From Singulisphaera sp. GP187 (GTDB lineage Bacteria; Planctomycetota; Phycisphaerae; Phycisphaerales; SM1A02), in contig CAMBXO010000001.1 of assembly GCA_945871915.1 (NCBI GenBank), forward strand, positions 186,001 to 250,000: 64,000 bases of DNA, written 5' to 3'. Position numbers and translations under genes: made by a program. The notes under the pieces were generated by a model. The model did no database searches. It saw only the letters and a program-made list of their open reading frames with translations, and was not told the origin of the DNA. Below, piece by piece: positions 1 to 8,639 of the stretch. Every line of letters begins with the position of its first letter. The first letter of the stretch is position 1.

Positions 1-262
1 GAGGCGAAGCCCCGGACGCCGCAACTCCCGCGATTATTTGAGCGGGCTCACCCCCAACCGGTCCAATCTGATGCGGAGATTCCATTTTTCCATTTCTACC
101 ATCGGCGTGGCTTGAATACAAAAGACTGGGTTGCGGGCCTGTCGCGAAGCAATGAAGCTCGGTTTTGATCCCCCCAGGAAATGGAAACCCTCGAGGCACG
201 CTTCGAGCTGGAACGACCCGACAGCAAGGCGTGCGCTGCGTGCACACGCAAAATCACTCAAA

Positions 263-336
263 TGGACTGTACTGGGCTCGAACCAGTGACCTTCTCCGTG
301 TCATGGAGACGCGCTAGCCAACTGCGCCAACAGTCC
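263..336 (-). tRNA. tRNA-Val (anticodon GAC)
   Basis: A complete 74-nt cloverleaf can be folded on the minus strand. The acceptor stem is GGACTGT/ACAGTCC with discriminator A, the D stem is GCGC/GCGC, and the anticodon stem is TCTCC/GGAGA. The 7-nt loop ATGACAC places GAC at positions 34-36, which decodes GTC/GTT valine codons. The T stem is ACTGG/CCAGT with loop TTCGAGC. CCA is not encoded: the next bases are TTT. A TACACT -10 box lies 12 nt upstream. Bases 1-262 to its left hold no gene I can support; a short frame open from the left edge ends with TGA at about 39. Confidence 0.96.
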
Positions 337-347
337 TAGTGCAACAG

Positions 348-370
348 AGTGTAGCGAATGGCACCATTCG
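348..370 (-). promoter_or_regulatory. tRNA-Val promoter -10 box with adjacent inverted repeat
   Basis: On the minus strand TACACT (348-353) is a good -10 box about 12 nt before the tRNA 5' end. Directly upstream is an inverted repeat, CGAATGG (355-361) and CCATTCG (364-370), with a 2-nt centre. It covers the space between -10 and -35 and also lies in front of the plus-strand gene starting at 399. No good -35 is visible. The -10 is supported by recurrence of the same hexamer at other promoters here; an operator role for the repeat is inference. Confidence 0.5.
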
Positions 371-398
371 TTCGATGCTAGATGCATAGGAGAACCCA

Positions 399-722
399 AT
401 GCAGCAACCATCCACCCACTTTCACACACACAAGGCACGCCGATCAAAGGCCTCGCGTCTTGCAATTCCAATTGCGATTGCCTGCGTGGGATCTGCCGCT
501 CTCTTGCTTGCCGCTCGTCCTGCAAGCACAACATCGCAAGATGCTCGCGGCAAGCCCGTCAGCATTGCCATTGAAACGACACCGTATGGCATGAGCCTTT
601 TCCGGCTCTGGGGGAATGGCGACATGGAAGTCATGGTGCTGAATTCCAACAATGTGTGGAGCGATTGGCAGAGTGTTGGCCCTGGCAAGAGCGGCTACGC
701 ACCAGCATCAAAACCTGACTAA
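399..722 (+). CDS. small exported or membrane-anchored protein, unknown function
   Basis: Predicted protein of 107 aa. The start is well supported: AGGAGA lies 6 nt upstream of the ATG. The N-terminus has about 20 polar and basic residues, then a hydrophobic segment (about residues 21-40, LAIPIAIACVGSAALLLAAR), which fits a long signal peptide or a single membrane anchor. The mature part is short and has spaced aromatic residues (LFRLWGNGD, NNVWSDWQSVG). I do not recognise the family. It is transcribed divergently from tRNA-Val and separated from it by an inverted repeat. Function unknown. Confidence 0.65.
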   Translation: MQQPSTHFHTHKARRSKASRLAIPIAIACVGSAALLLAARPASTTSQDARGKPVSIAIETTPYGMSLFRLWGNGDMEVMVLNSNNVWSDWQSVGPGKSGYAPASKPD

Positions 723-797
723 GTCACAAGACCGTTCTGTGTGAGGATCTACGGCGGCGAGAAATCGCCCGTCGATGTACGACCGTGTGCCGAGGAC

Positions 798-815
798 TCA
801 GTGAGAGATCACTGA
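798..815. terminator. hairpin between convergent genes
   Basis: TCAGTGA (798-804) and TCACTGA (809-815) form a perfect 7-bp stem with a GAGA loop. It lies between the exported-protein gene and the end of gltX, which converge here. There is no clean T tract on either side, so a terminator role is only suggested by position. Confidence 0.4.
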
Positions 816-846
816 GAACTCTTTCTGCGACTGAATCAACACTCGA

Positions 847-2505
847 TCAGTGTGTGCCGAACATTTGTAAGGCGCGATCCACCCGTGCCAGCGTGCTGCC
901 CCGTCCCAAAATCACAAGCGTGTCGAAGATCGGCGGACTCACGGTGGTGCCACTCACTGCCACACGCAAGGGCTGCGCAACCTTTCCAAGCTGACCTGCG
1001 GTGTGTGCCTCGGCAAATGCCTTGATGGCCCCCTCAAGTGATGGCGCATCCCACGCCTTCACTTCGCTTAGCACTCCACGCAATGCACGCAGGTGCGAGA
1101 GTCCATTGGGCTCAGCCCCCTGCAAGTTCTTTTCTGCAGCCTTGGAGTCAAAGCACACCGCCTGATCGTCCGTCACAAGGAAACGATTCAAGCGAAAGAG
1201 GTCGTCAAGGGTCTTGGATCTCTCATGACTTGCGGCTGCGAGCGTGTCAAACTGCTCGGCAGAAAGTTTGCGCATAAAGTCGGAGTGATACGCATGCCCA
1301 TGATTTCGCACGCGATTCACAAACTCGTCGCGAGGCATACCGGTGATCGCATCGCAGTTGAAACTCAGCAATTTCACGCGGTCGAACTTGGCAGGCGTCT
1401 TGACGACGCGAGATAGATCAAAGGCTTGTGCCAAGAATGCATTGTCAAACTTCTCTCGGTTTTCGCCGGGGCTCCAACCGTTCAGCGCGAGAAAGTTGCA
1501 CATGACTTCCGGCAGATACCCACTTCGCCGAAAGTCATCCACATTGATCTCCGGAAGCACCACCTGAAGCGCCGCCGCAAGCCGGTCCGCCTGTGCATGT
1601 TCAAGTTGAACATTCTTGCCCGCAAGCCACGCGGAAAATTCTTCTTGCGACACCGTGTTCGTCGGTGGCTGTGAAATTTTTCGCTCGGTCACTGCCTTAC
1701 GCAGCATCTTGTCCTTGTCCCGTTTGCTCATCTTGCTGCCATCGGGATTGAAGATCAACGGCAAATGCCCGTAGGTGGGCCGACGAAACCCCAGTGAATC
1801 CTGCAGCACCATGTGTTTGGCGGTGTTATTGAAATGTTCCTGCGCACGCAGCACATGCGTGACACCCATCAATTCATCGTCGACGACAACCGCAAAGTGA
1901 TAGGTGGGAAACCCGTCCGCCTTTCGGAGAACAAAGTCGTCCACCTCTCCTGCCGGAAGCGTTGCTTGACCGAGTATTGCATCCTGAATGGTGATCGGTC
2001 CCTCGGGCGTGCGAAATCGAATCACCGCGGAGCGCCCGGAAGCCAGCAGTTCAGCGACCTCCTGTTTCGTTCGGTTCACGCTCTCAGTACGGTCGTATCG
2101 ATAGGCAACTCCCTTTGCCTTGGCCGCCGACCGTTTCGTGTCCAAGTCCTCCGTAGTCTCAAAGGCGTAGTACGCCGAACCGGATTCGAGCAATCGTTGC
2201 AAATGGGCGTTGTAAATTTCCAATCGCTCGCTCTGAAAATACGGACCGCGATCACCGCCGCCGCAGCCATCAAACTCGGGCCCTTCATTCCAGTCAATGC
2301 CGAGCCACTTGAGATCTTTCAAGAAGCCCAGACTTGCCGCATCACTCGACCGCTTCTGATCGGTGTCCTCAATCCGCAACAGAAATGTTCCACCGCGGCC
2401 CTTGGCATACGCCCAACAAAACAGAGCTGTACGAGCACCTCCCACATGAAGATGGCCACTTGGCGACGGGGCGAAACGCGTGACGATGGAACCAGCTGCG
2501 GGCAT
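847..2505 (-). CDS. gltX: glutamyl-tRNA synthetase
   Basis: Class I aminoacyl-tRNA synthetase that charges tRNA-Glu (or, in a non-discriminating form, also tRNA-Gln) with glutamate using ATP; cytoplasmic. The 552-aa protein starts with FAPSPSGHLHVGG at residues 11-23, which contains the HIGH-type motif. KMSKR is at residues 258-262 inside NPDGSKMSKRDKDK. The anticodon-binding C-terminal half is present, so the length is slightly above the usual 470-500. No Shine-Dalgarno is visible before the ATG. The gene is divergent from the phosphodiesterase at 2563, with 57 bp between them. Whether it is discriminating cannot be told from the sequence alone. Confidence 0.96.
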   Translation of the reverse strand: MPAAGSIVTRFAPSPSGHLHVGGARTALFCWAYAKGRGGTFLLRIEDTDQKRSSDAASLGFLKDLKWLGIDWNEGPEFDGCGGGDRGPYFQSERLEIYNAHLQRLLESGSAYYAFETTEDLDTKRSAAKAKGVAYRYDRTESVNRTKQEVAELLASGRSAVIRFRTPEGPITIQDAILGQATLPAGEVDDFVLRKADGFPTYHFAVVVDDELMGVTHVLRAQEHFNNTAKHMVLQDSLGFRRPTYGHLPLIFNPDGSKMSKRDKDKMLRKAVTERKISQPPTNTVSQEEFSAWLAGKNVQLEHAQADRLAAALQVVLPEINVDDFRRSGYLPEVMCNFLALNGWSPGENREKFDNAFLAQAFDLSRVVKTPAKFDRVKLLSFNCDAITGMPRDEFVNRVRNHGHAYHSDFMRKLSAEQFDTLAAASHERSKTLDDLFRLNRFLVTDDQAVCFDSKAAEKNLQGAEPNGLSHLRALRGVLSEVKAWDAPSLEGAIKAFAEAHTAGQLGKVAQPLRVAVSGTTVSPPIFDTLVILGRGSTLARVDRALQMFGTH

Positions 2506-2562
2506 GGGATGAAAGGCTAGCCGCCGCTTGCCAACGATGCCTCCCGCGGAGACGATCCCTGC

Positions 2563-3048
2563 ATGGCATCTCTTGTTGGAATTCTTTCAGATAGCCACGG
2601 CGAAGCGACTCGAACGCGGCGCGCGATTGAATTGCTCCAAGCGGATGGGGCCAGTGTGTTTATTCATTGTGGTGATCTTGGAACGGAAGAAGTGCTCGAT
2701 GCTTTCGCGGGCCTGCAAGTTCATGCCGTTGCTGGAAATTGCGATGACGCCGGGCCATTGATTCGCTACGGACATCACCTTGGTCTGGATATGCAGCATC
2801 CGCTGGGCACCGTTGAAGTCGATGGCAAGCGATTGGCCTTCACGCACGGAGATGATGGTGCGCTGCTGCAACAGGCGATTGATGCCAAACCTGACTTTCT
2901 TTTTCACGGACATTCGCACCTGAAACGGGATGAAACTTTGCAGGGCGTTCGCGTGATCAACCCCGGAGCACTGCATCGGGCCCTTCGATTTACGGTTGCC
3001 TTGCTCAATCCCACCACTGGCGATGTGAAGTGGCTTTCAGTTCCTTGA
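2563..3048 (+). CDS. YfcE/MJ0936-type metallophosphoesterase
   Basis: Small (161 aa) calcineurin-like phosphoesterase. It has the five metal-binding blocks in order: DSHG near the N-terminus, HCGDLG, GNCD, THGDDG and FHGHSH, followed by NPGALHR. This is the whole compact fold, with no signal peptide, so it is probably a cytoplasmic phosphodiesterase. Family members hydrolyse phosphodiester bonds with Mn or Ni, but the natural substrate is usually unknown. It stands alone between gltX and corA. Confidence 0.88.
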   Translation: MASLVGILSDSHGEATRTRRAIELLQADGASVFIHCGDLGTEEVLDAFAGLQVHAVAGNCDDAGPLIRYGHHLGLDMQHPLGTVEVDGKRLAFTHGDDGALLQQAIDAKPDFLFHGHSHLKRDETLQGVRVINPGALHRALRFTVALLNPTTGDVKWLSVP

Positions 3049-3176
3049 CGCAGGGGTGAGGTGCACATGTGGATGCGCTTGATGCGGTCACCGACACACC
3101 TTTGAATTTGAATAATTTCGTGAGATCCTTCGCTGGATCAGTTGAGAGCCGCTCCGCGCAGGGGTACCGTTAGAGC

Positions 3177-4328
3177 ATGTCGTGGATTCCCGTCTCACTT
3201 CCGAAGCGCCGTAAGAATCGCTTGCCCAACTTGAACATGCCCCCCGGCACGATGCGAGTCGATCCGGATGCAGGGAGTTCGGTTTTGACGGCCTTTGGGT
3301 ATTCGCCGTCGGGGTTTGAGGAAGTGACGCTGAAGGATCCAGATGAAATCCGCGCCATGATCGCCAAGTGGCCGGTGGTGTGGCTGAATGTCGACGGGTT
3401 TGGTGATCTGAAGTTGCTGCAAAGAATTCAAGAGATCTTCGGCATTCACGCTATGGCGATGGAAGACATCACCGACATCACTCAGCGAGCCAAAGTGGAG
3501 ACGTACGGTGACAACACATTTATTGTGGTCCCGATGCCACAGGTGCATACCGAAGGCGTGCGCTTTGAAACAGAACAACTCAGCCTGTACCTCACGGACC
3601 GCGCTGTGATCAGCTTTCAAACAACTGTGCCGGGCGATTGTCTTTCTGAACTCCGAGATCGCATCCGCACCGGCCGCGGGCGCGTGCGCAGTAGCAGTGC
3701 CGCCTACCTTGCGTATGGATTGATTGACACAGTTGTGGACGCCTACTTCCCATTGGTCAGCGGACTGGGTGATCGGCTTGAGGACCTTGAGGAACGAATC
3801 GTGGATGATGTCGATGTCCATCAGATTCATGACATCCGCGCCATCAAAGTCGACCTGATGCGAATTCGCCGCGCGGTGTGGCCGATGCGTGACGCCATTG
3901 TTGCCATGAGTGCCATTGAACGGCTCTATGGACAAGAATTGAGACCCTACCTCCGAGATGCACAGGATCACGTGGCCCGCCTGATGGACTTGTTAGAGAC
4001 CGACCGCTACATGGCCAGCGACTTGATGGAGATTTATCTGACCGCGATTAGCAACCGCCTTGGAGAAGTGAACAAGTTTCTCACCATCGTCGCGACCATC
4101 TTTATTCCCCTTGGTTTCATTGCCAGTGTGTATGGGATGAATTTTCATACCGAGAGCGACTGGAATATGCCGGAACTTGAATGGAAATATGGCTATCCAT
4201 TCTCGCTGGCGCTGATGCTGCTGACTGCCAGCGGGTTCATGACTTACTTCTGGCATAAGGGGTGGCTCGGAAGCCAAGCCTTTGGCGGCAAACGAATCAG
4301 GCGCGTCAAACCGCCCCACCGCGACTAA
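3177..4328 (+). CDS. corA: CorA-type magnesium/cobalt transporter
   Basis: Predicted 383-aa divalent-cation channel of the CorA family. The long N-terminal cytoplasmic part has the alpha/beta funnel and the willow helix region (about residues 1-300). Two C-terminal membrane helices follow, roughly FLTIVATIFIPLGFIASVYG and a second one ending near TYFWHKGW. The signature YGMNF lies at the end of the first helix and forms the selectivity filter. The tail is short and basic, as usual. It appears monocistronic. Mg2+ is the usual substrate; Co2+ or Ni2+ are also possible. Confidence 0.93.
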   Translation: MSWIPVSLPKRRKNRLPNLNMPPGTMRVDPDAGSSVLTAFGYSPSGFEEVTLKDPDEIRAMIAKWPVVWLNVDGFGDLKLLQRIQEIFGIHAMAMEDITDITQRAKVETYGDNTFIVVPMPQVHTEGVRFETEQLSLYLTDRAVISFQTTVPGDCLSELRDRIRTGRGRVRSSSAAYLAYGLIDTVVDAYFPLVSGLGDRLEDLEERIVDDVDVHQIHDIRAIKVDLMRIRRAVWPMRDAIVAMSAIERLYGQELRPYLRDAQDHVARLMDLLETDRYMASDLMEIYLTAISNRLGEVNKFLTIVATIFIPLGFIASVYGMNFHTESDWNMPELEWKYGYPFSLALMLLTASGFMTYFWHKGWLGSQAFGGKRIRRVKPPHRD

Positions 4329-4386
4329 GTTTCGGATTCAACTTCTGCATGATTTGGCTGGTTTCCCAGTCAAACGGGCGAACCGC

Positions 4387-4423
4387 TATGCTCATAAAAC
4401 CGTTCCCGACCGCCGAGAACGGT
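4387..4423 (+). promoter_or_regulatory. possible promoter and leader hairpin before glnN
   Basis: TATGCT (4387-4392) could be a -10 box. Just after it, ACCGTTC (4399-4405) and GAACGGT (4417-4423) form a 7-bp stem with an 11-nt loop, about 30 nt before the glnN start. It could be a leader structure, a repressor site, or the corA terminator without a T tract. Evidence is positional only. Confidence 0.3.
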
Positions 4424-4451
4424 ATGCACCAATCAAAGGAATGAGCAAGCC

Positions 4452-6614
4452 ATGTCGACAACCAAACCCCATGAATTGACGCCAACGCACCAAGCCCCGC
4501 CCCGTGCCAGCGATGTCTTCGGCATGCTCACCTTTAGCGGTGACACCATGATGAAGCGGTTGCCGAGTGATGTGCACGCCAGTTTGCTTAAGACCATTGA
4601 ACAGGGGCTGCCGCTTGACCCAGCCGTGGCGAACACCGTGGCCGTGGCGATGAAGGATTGGGCGCTTGACAATGGTGCAACTCATTACTGCCACTGGTTT
4701 CAACCATTGACTGGTATGACCGCAGAGAAACACGACGCGTTTCTCTCGATCCTTGGGGATGGCACAGCCATCGAAAAACTTTCGGGCAATCAACTCATCC
4801 AAGGGGAGCCTGATGCGAGCAGTTTTCCATCCGGCGGAATCCGCGACACCTACGAAGCCCGTGGATACACCGCATGGGATGCAACCAGTCCTGCGTTTCT
4901 CTTACGCAATCCAGGCGGCGTGACCACGCTTTGCATTCCCACGGCATTTGTGAGTTGGACGGGCGAGGCACTCGACAAAAAGACACCCCTCTTGCGAAGC
5001 ATTCGCGCCGTGAGCGAGCAGGCGATGCGCATATTGAAGATTTTCGGCACCGACAAGGGTGTTGCACAAGTGGTTGCCACGCTCGGATGTGAACAAGAAT
5101 ATTTCCTCATCGACCGCGACCTGTATCGAGCTCGCCTCGATCTCACGATCACTGGACGCACCCTGATCGGCGCCATGCCACCCAAGGGGCACCAACTGGA
5201 TGACCACTATTTCGGTGCGATTCCCGATCGTGTGATTAGTTTTATGGCCGCCGCCGAGCATCGGCTCTTTGAACTCGGCGTCCCGGTGAAGACTCGGCAC
5301 AACGAGGTGGCGCCTGGCCAATACGAACTCGCTCCAACCTTTGAGTTGGCCAACATTGCCGCCGATCACCAGATGGTGTGCATGCATGTGCTGAAAATGA
5401 CCGCACGCGAATTTGGCTTTGAGTGCCTTCTTCATGAAAAACCATTTGCAGGAGTGAATGGAAGCGGCAAGCACAACAATTGGAGTCTGGCCACCAACAC
5501 AGGCGTGAATCTTCTAGACCCTCACGAGGAGACGCATCACAACCTGCAATTCCTGACATTCTTATGCGGAGTGATCCGCGCGGTGGACACACACGCCGAT
5601 CTGCTGCGAGCCAGCATTGCCAGTGCCGCCAATGATCATCGGCTTGGAGCCAACGAGGCGCCGCCTGCAATCATGAGCATTTACCTCGGCAGCATGCTGA
5701 CCGACATCTTGAATCAACTGCAACACGGCAGTCCAAAGAAAACAATTAAGGGCGGTCAGCTTGACCTAGGTGCTGGCACGCTCCCCATGCTGCCTCGCGC
5801 GGCCAGTGATCGCAATCGAACAAGTCCGTTTGCCTTTACCGGGAACAAGTTTGAGTTTCGTGCGGTCGGAAGTACCGCGAGTGTGGCGTGGCCAAACACG
5901 GTTTTGAACACCATCATTGCCGAGAGTTTTGATGCGATTGCCACCGCCATTGAGAACAAAGCCGGCAAGAATGCTTCCGGTGCCAAACTGGATGAAGCCG
6001 TGTGCAGCGTGCTGAAAGACACCGTTACCAATCATCGACGCGTGTGCTTTGATGGCGATGGCTATAGCGCCGCATGGCACAGCGAGGCCAAGAAGCGCGG
6101 CTTGCCGAACTTGCGCAATACATCTGAAGCATTGCCGGTGTTTGAGAGCAAGACGGCGCAAGAACTGTTCAGCAAATACAGCGTGCTGAGTCCAATCGAA
6201 CTGAAAGCGCGCGCCGAAGTGTTGATGGAACTGTATGTGACCGTGGTCGGTATCGAAGCCCGAACCATGGCCACGATGGTTCGGACGCAAATTCTGCCAG
6301 CGGCCACTCGCGCGCAATGTGAACTTGCCGATGCCGTAGGCAGCAGTCGTGCCGCCGGTGTGGAGTGCCCTGATGAGGAATTGGCGCTTCGAAATTGGGT
6401 GCAAAAACTTTCAAACTTGCGAACTGCGTTGGCCACGCTTGACAAAGCGGAGCACAAGGAATTTGATGACATTGCACAGCACATGCGGCAGTGCAGCGAC
6501 GATGTTGTCACCGCCATGGCGGAAGTTCGTACGCATTGCGACAGCATTGAAAAGTGGACACCGGCAGATCTGTGGCCGCTGCCCACCTACGCCGAAATGC
6601 TCCTCGACCGGTAA
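4452..6614 (+). CDS. glnN: type III glutamine synthetase
   Basis: Predicted 720-aa GSIII that makes glutamine from glutamate, ammonia and ATP. The length fits GSIII (about 700-730 aa) and not GSI (about 470 aa). Family features are an N-terminal [13 protein letters not shown] block, [10 protein letters not shown] with metal-binding glutamates, [17 protein letters not shown], and [18 protein letters not shown], which contributes ATP and glutamate binding. The C-terminus is long and helical. It stands alone, with a hairpin about 30 nt upstream of the start. GSIII is common in Bacteroidetes, cyanobacteria and some planctomycetes. Confidence 0.95.
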   Translation: MSTTKPHELTPTHQAPPRASDVFGMLTFSGDTMMKRLPSDVHASLLKTIEQGLPLDPAVANTVAVAMKDWALDNGATHYCHWFQPLTGMTAEKHDAFLSILGDGTAIEKLSGNQLIQGEPDASSFPSGGIRDTYEARGYTAWDATSPAFLLRNPGGVTTLCIPTAFVSWTGEALDKKTPLLRSIRAVSEQAMRILKIFGTDKGVAQVVATLGCEQEYFLIDRDLYRARLDLTITGRTLIGAMPPKGHQLDDHYFGAIPDRVISFMAAAEHRLFELGVPVKTRHNEVAPGQYELAPTFELANIAADHQMVCMHVLKMTAREFGFECLLHEKPFAGVNGSGKHNNWSLATNTGVNLLDPHEETHHNLQFLTFLCGVIRAVDTHADLLRASIASAANDHRLGANEAPPAIMSIYLGSMLTDILNQLQHGSPKKTIKGGQLDLGAGTLPMLPRAASDRNRTSPFAFTGNKFEFRAVGSTASVAWPNTVLNTIIAESFDAIATAIENKAGKNASGAKLDEAVCSVLKDTVTNHRRVCFDGDGYSAAWHSEAKKRGLPNLRNTSEALPVFESKTAQELFSKYSVLSPIELKARAEVLMELYVTVVGIEARTMATMVRTQILPAATRAQCELADAVGSSRAAGVECPDEELALRNWVQKLSNLRTALATLDKAEHKEFDDIAQHMRQCSDDVVTAMAEVRTHCDSIEKWTPADLWPLPTYAEMLLDR

Positions 6615-6768
6615 CTAGGGACGGGGGTAGATATTGGACCTGCCGGACAATTCGCTTCTGATCGCTTATGGAACTGGCGAGACCGATTGCATGAGCGATG
6701 CAGCGGAAACCGGTTCATTCGTCAGCACCGACACCGCCGCTGACACGCTGACGCACCATAAAAAGCCC

Positions 6769-6799
6769 TATACTCCCCGCCCCTCGCTGATCGCGAGGG
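6769..6799 (+). promoter_or_regulatory. tig promoter with hairpin at the predicted 5' end
   Basis: TATACT (6769-6774) is a strong -10 box. The best -35 candidate is CTGACG (6748-6753), at a short 15-nt spacing. Transcription would start near 6781, exactly where CCCTCGC (6781-6787) and GCGAGGG (6793-6799) form a 7-bp hairpin. The tig mRNA would thus begin with a stem-loop, a feature known to stabilise transcripts. The rest of the gap 6615-6768 shows nothing convincing. Confidence 0.5.
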
Positions 6800-6821
6800 A
6801 TCATTTCACCCCAAGGACACC

Positions 6822-8249
6822 ATGAGCAACGCTACAGCCGAATTGAATCCCGAAGTCAAGGTCGAAGACGCCGGCCCCGCACGCAAGCGAATCACCGTGA
6901 CTCTCTCCGCCAAAGCCGTCGACGCTCGCATTGAGAGCGGCTTCTCAAACCTTCAGGGCGAAGCCCAACTTCCCGGATTTCGCAAGGGCAAAGCACCGCG
7001 TGGCCTTCTTGAAAAACGATTCAGCGATTCCATTCTTCAAGAGACTCGCGGCCAGTTGGTCAGCGAGACCTACACCAAAGCGGTTGAAGCGCACAAGCTG
7101 CGACCGATCGGCGAGCCTGAACTCCCAGAAGGCACAGCCGAAATCCTGATCGTGCGTGGGAAGCCCTTCAGTTTCACACTCGAAGTGGAAGTGGCACCCG
7201 ATTTCACACTGCCCAACACGGATGGAATTCCGGTCCAACGACCAATCTTTGCGATCACCGACGAACATGTGCAAGGCGAAATTCGCCGCCAGGGCTATCG
7301 CCTCGGTACTCCCAATCGAATCACCGGCCCCTTCCAAGCACTGGATCGAATGTTGTGCACCGCCAAAGCATGGAAGAACGACGACAAAGAACCATTCTTT
7401 AACATGGAAAAAGCGTTGGTGGTGGTGCCCGATGCGGTGGATGAAGGCAAGGGCGCTTTGCTTGGTCTGCTTGTTGAAGACTTGAGCAAGCATCTTGAAG
7501 GCAAGAGTGTTGGCGATACGGTTGAAATCACAACCCAAGCGCCTGACAGTCATGAACGAGAGGATTTGCGCGGTGCAAAGGTTCGCTTTGAATTGAAGTT
7601 TGACGATGCGGATCGCATTGCACCGCTCGACGCCGCCGGACTCGCGGAACGCCTTGGCCTTGAGACGATCGAAAACCTTAACGGCCAAATGCGACTCATG
7701 CTTGAGCGGAAGAGAGATGGTGAGCAGCGTGGCGCCGAGCGAGAACAAGTGAGTCGCTTCTTGACCGGTGCGGTGGATTTTCCGCTTCCGGCACGAATGA
7801 GCCAGAGTCAGATCACGCGCAATCTTGAAATGGCGCGGATGGACATGCTGCAGCGAGGCATGGAAGCCGAGGCTGTTGAAACCAAACTCGCAGAGATTCG
7901 CCACGCAAGCGAAGAAGACACCAAACGACGCTTGAAATTGTTCTTCATTCTCGCCCGGATGGCGGAAGAGCAAAGCATTCAAGTGAGCGAGGCCGAAGTC
8001 ACGGGACGCATTGCTGGAATCGCCGCACAACGCGGCGTTGCGGCGGCCCAAGTTCGCAGTGACCTTGAAAAAGCAGGCCGCCTAAGCGAGCTCGCCCTTT
8101 CCATTCGCGAGCAGAAAGTGCTCGATCGAATTCTGGAAAAGGCTGTGTTCACCGACGTGGATGCCGAGACCTGGAATGACAACGAGACCAAACGCCTCGG
8201 TGCAGCCACGACGAACAAGCCCACGCCTCGGAAGTCGAAAAAGGCCTGA
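6822..8249 (+). CDS. tig: trigger factor (ribosome-associated chaperone)
   Basis: Chaperone of 475 aa that binds at the ribosome exit tunnel through its N-terminal domain. The ribosome-binding signature GFRKGKAPRG is at about residues 50-60. The C-terminal chaperone region (about 270-450) is helical and charged. The central domain (about 160-260), which is FKBP-like in typical members, is poorly recognisable here and lacks the usual prolyl-isomerase sequence pattern, so isomerase activity is doubtful. It has its own promoter at 6769. In many genomes tig precedes clpP-clpX; here clpX follows after one small gene and no clpP is present. Confidence 0.93.
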   Translation: MSNATAELNPEVKVEDAGPARKRITVTLSAKAVDARIESGFSNLQGEAQLPGFRKGKAPRGLLEKRFSDSILQETRGQLVSETYTKAVEAHKLRPIGEPELPEGTAEILIVRGKPFSFTLEVEVAPDFTLPNTDGIPVQRPIFAITDEHVQGEIRRQGYRLGTPNRITGPFQALDRMLCTAKAWKNDDKEPFFNMEKALVVVPDAVDEGKGALLGLLVEDLSKHLEGKSVGDTVEITTQAPDSHEREDLRGAKVRFELKFDDADRIAPLDAAGLAERLGLETIENLNGQMRLMLERKRDGEQRGAEREQVSRFLTGAVDFPLPARMSQSQITRNLEMARMDMLQRGMEAEAVETKLAEIRHASEEDTKRRLKLFFILARMAEEQSIQVSEAEVTGRIAGIAAQRGVAAAQVRSDLEKAGRLSELALSIREQKVLDRILEKAVFTDVDAETWNDNETKRLGAATTNKPTPRKSKKA

Positions 8250-8261
8250 TCGAGAACGCGC

Positions 8262-8546
8262 ATGGTGGCCGCCAGCGGCGAATATTTCGGAGCCCTGCTT
8301 CCTTGGCTTGGCGGCCTCACCATTGTCGCGTTTGTTGGGGCGCTCATTATGGGGTGGACACGGCGTATGGCCGTTGGCAAGGGAACCAAGGCCGGCACCG
8401 ATGGGTTTTCCCTCGATGATCTTCGCGGGCTGGTTGAACGCGGTGAATTGACAGCCGATGAATTTGAGCTGGCTCGCAAACGGATGATCGACCGCGCTCG
8501 AACCACCGTTCCCACCAAGCCTCCGCCGTCCGGTAAGGGACCGTAA
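8262..8546 (+). CDS. small membrane protein with C-terminal SHOCT domain
   Basis: Predicted 94-aa protein. Residues 8-32 form one membrane helix (YFGALLPWLGGLTIVAFVGA region). The C-terminal part (FSLDDLRGLVERGELTADEF) matches the short SHOCT pattern: L-x-x-L-x-x-G-x-[IL]-T-x-x-E-[FY]. SHOCT modules are thought to mediate oligomerisation; the exact role is unknown. The gene starts 12 nt after tig and probably shares its transcript. Confidence 0.75.
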   Translation: MVAASGEYFGALLPWLGGLTIVAFVGALIMGWTRRMAVGKGTKAGTDGFSLDDLRGLVERGELTADEFELARKRMIDRARTTVPTKPPPSGKGP

Positions 8547-8639
8547 ACGGCGCACATGGAATCCTTCTGGGACTTCTTCTGACTTGGACCGTTGAAACGC
8601 TAGACTTTCGAGGCATACTTCACACGCACCACACCATTC

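Noticed and set aside
34-261. 75-codon minus-strand frame directly after tRNA-Val
   Set aside because: TTG start one base from the tRNA end, no ribosome-binding site, no recognisable domain; likely chance.
1813-2520. 235-codon plus-strand frame opposite gltX
   Set aside because: Antisense to conserved GltX motifs; no support as a gene.
6634-6825. 63-codon plus-strand frame before tig
   Set aside because: TTG start, runs through the tig promoter and hairpin and overlaps the tig start; leader sequence explains it better.
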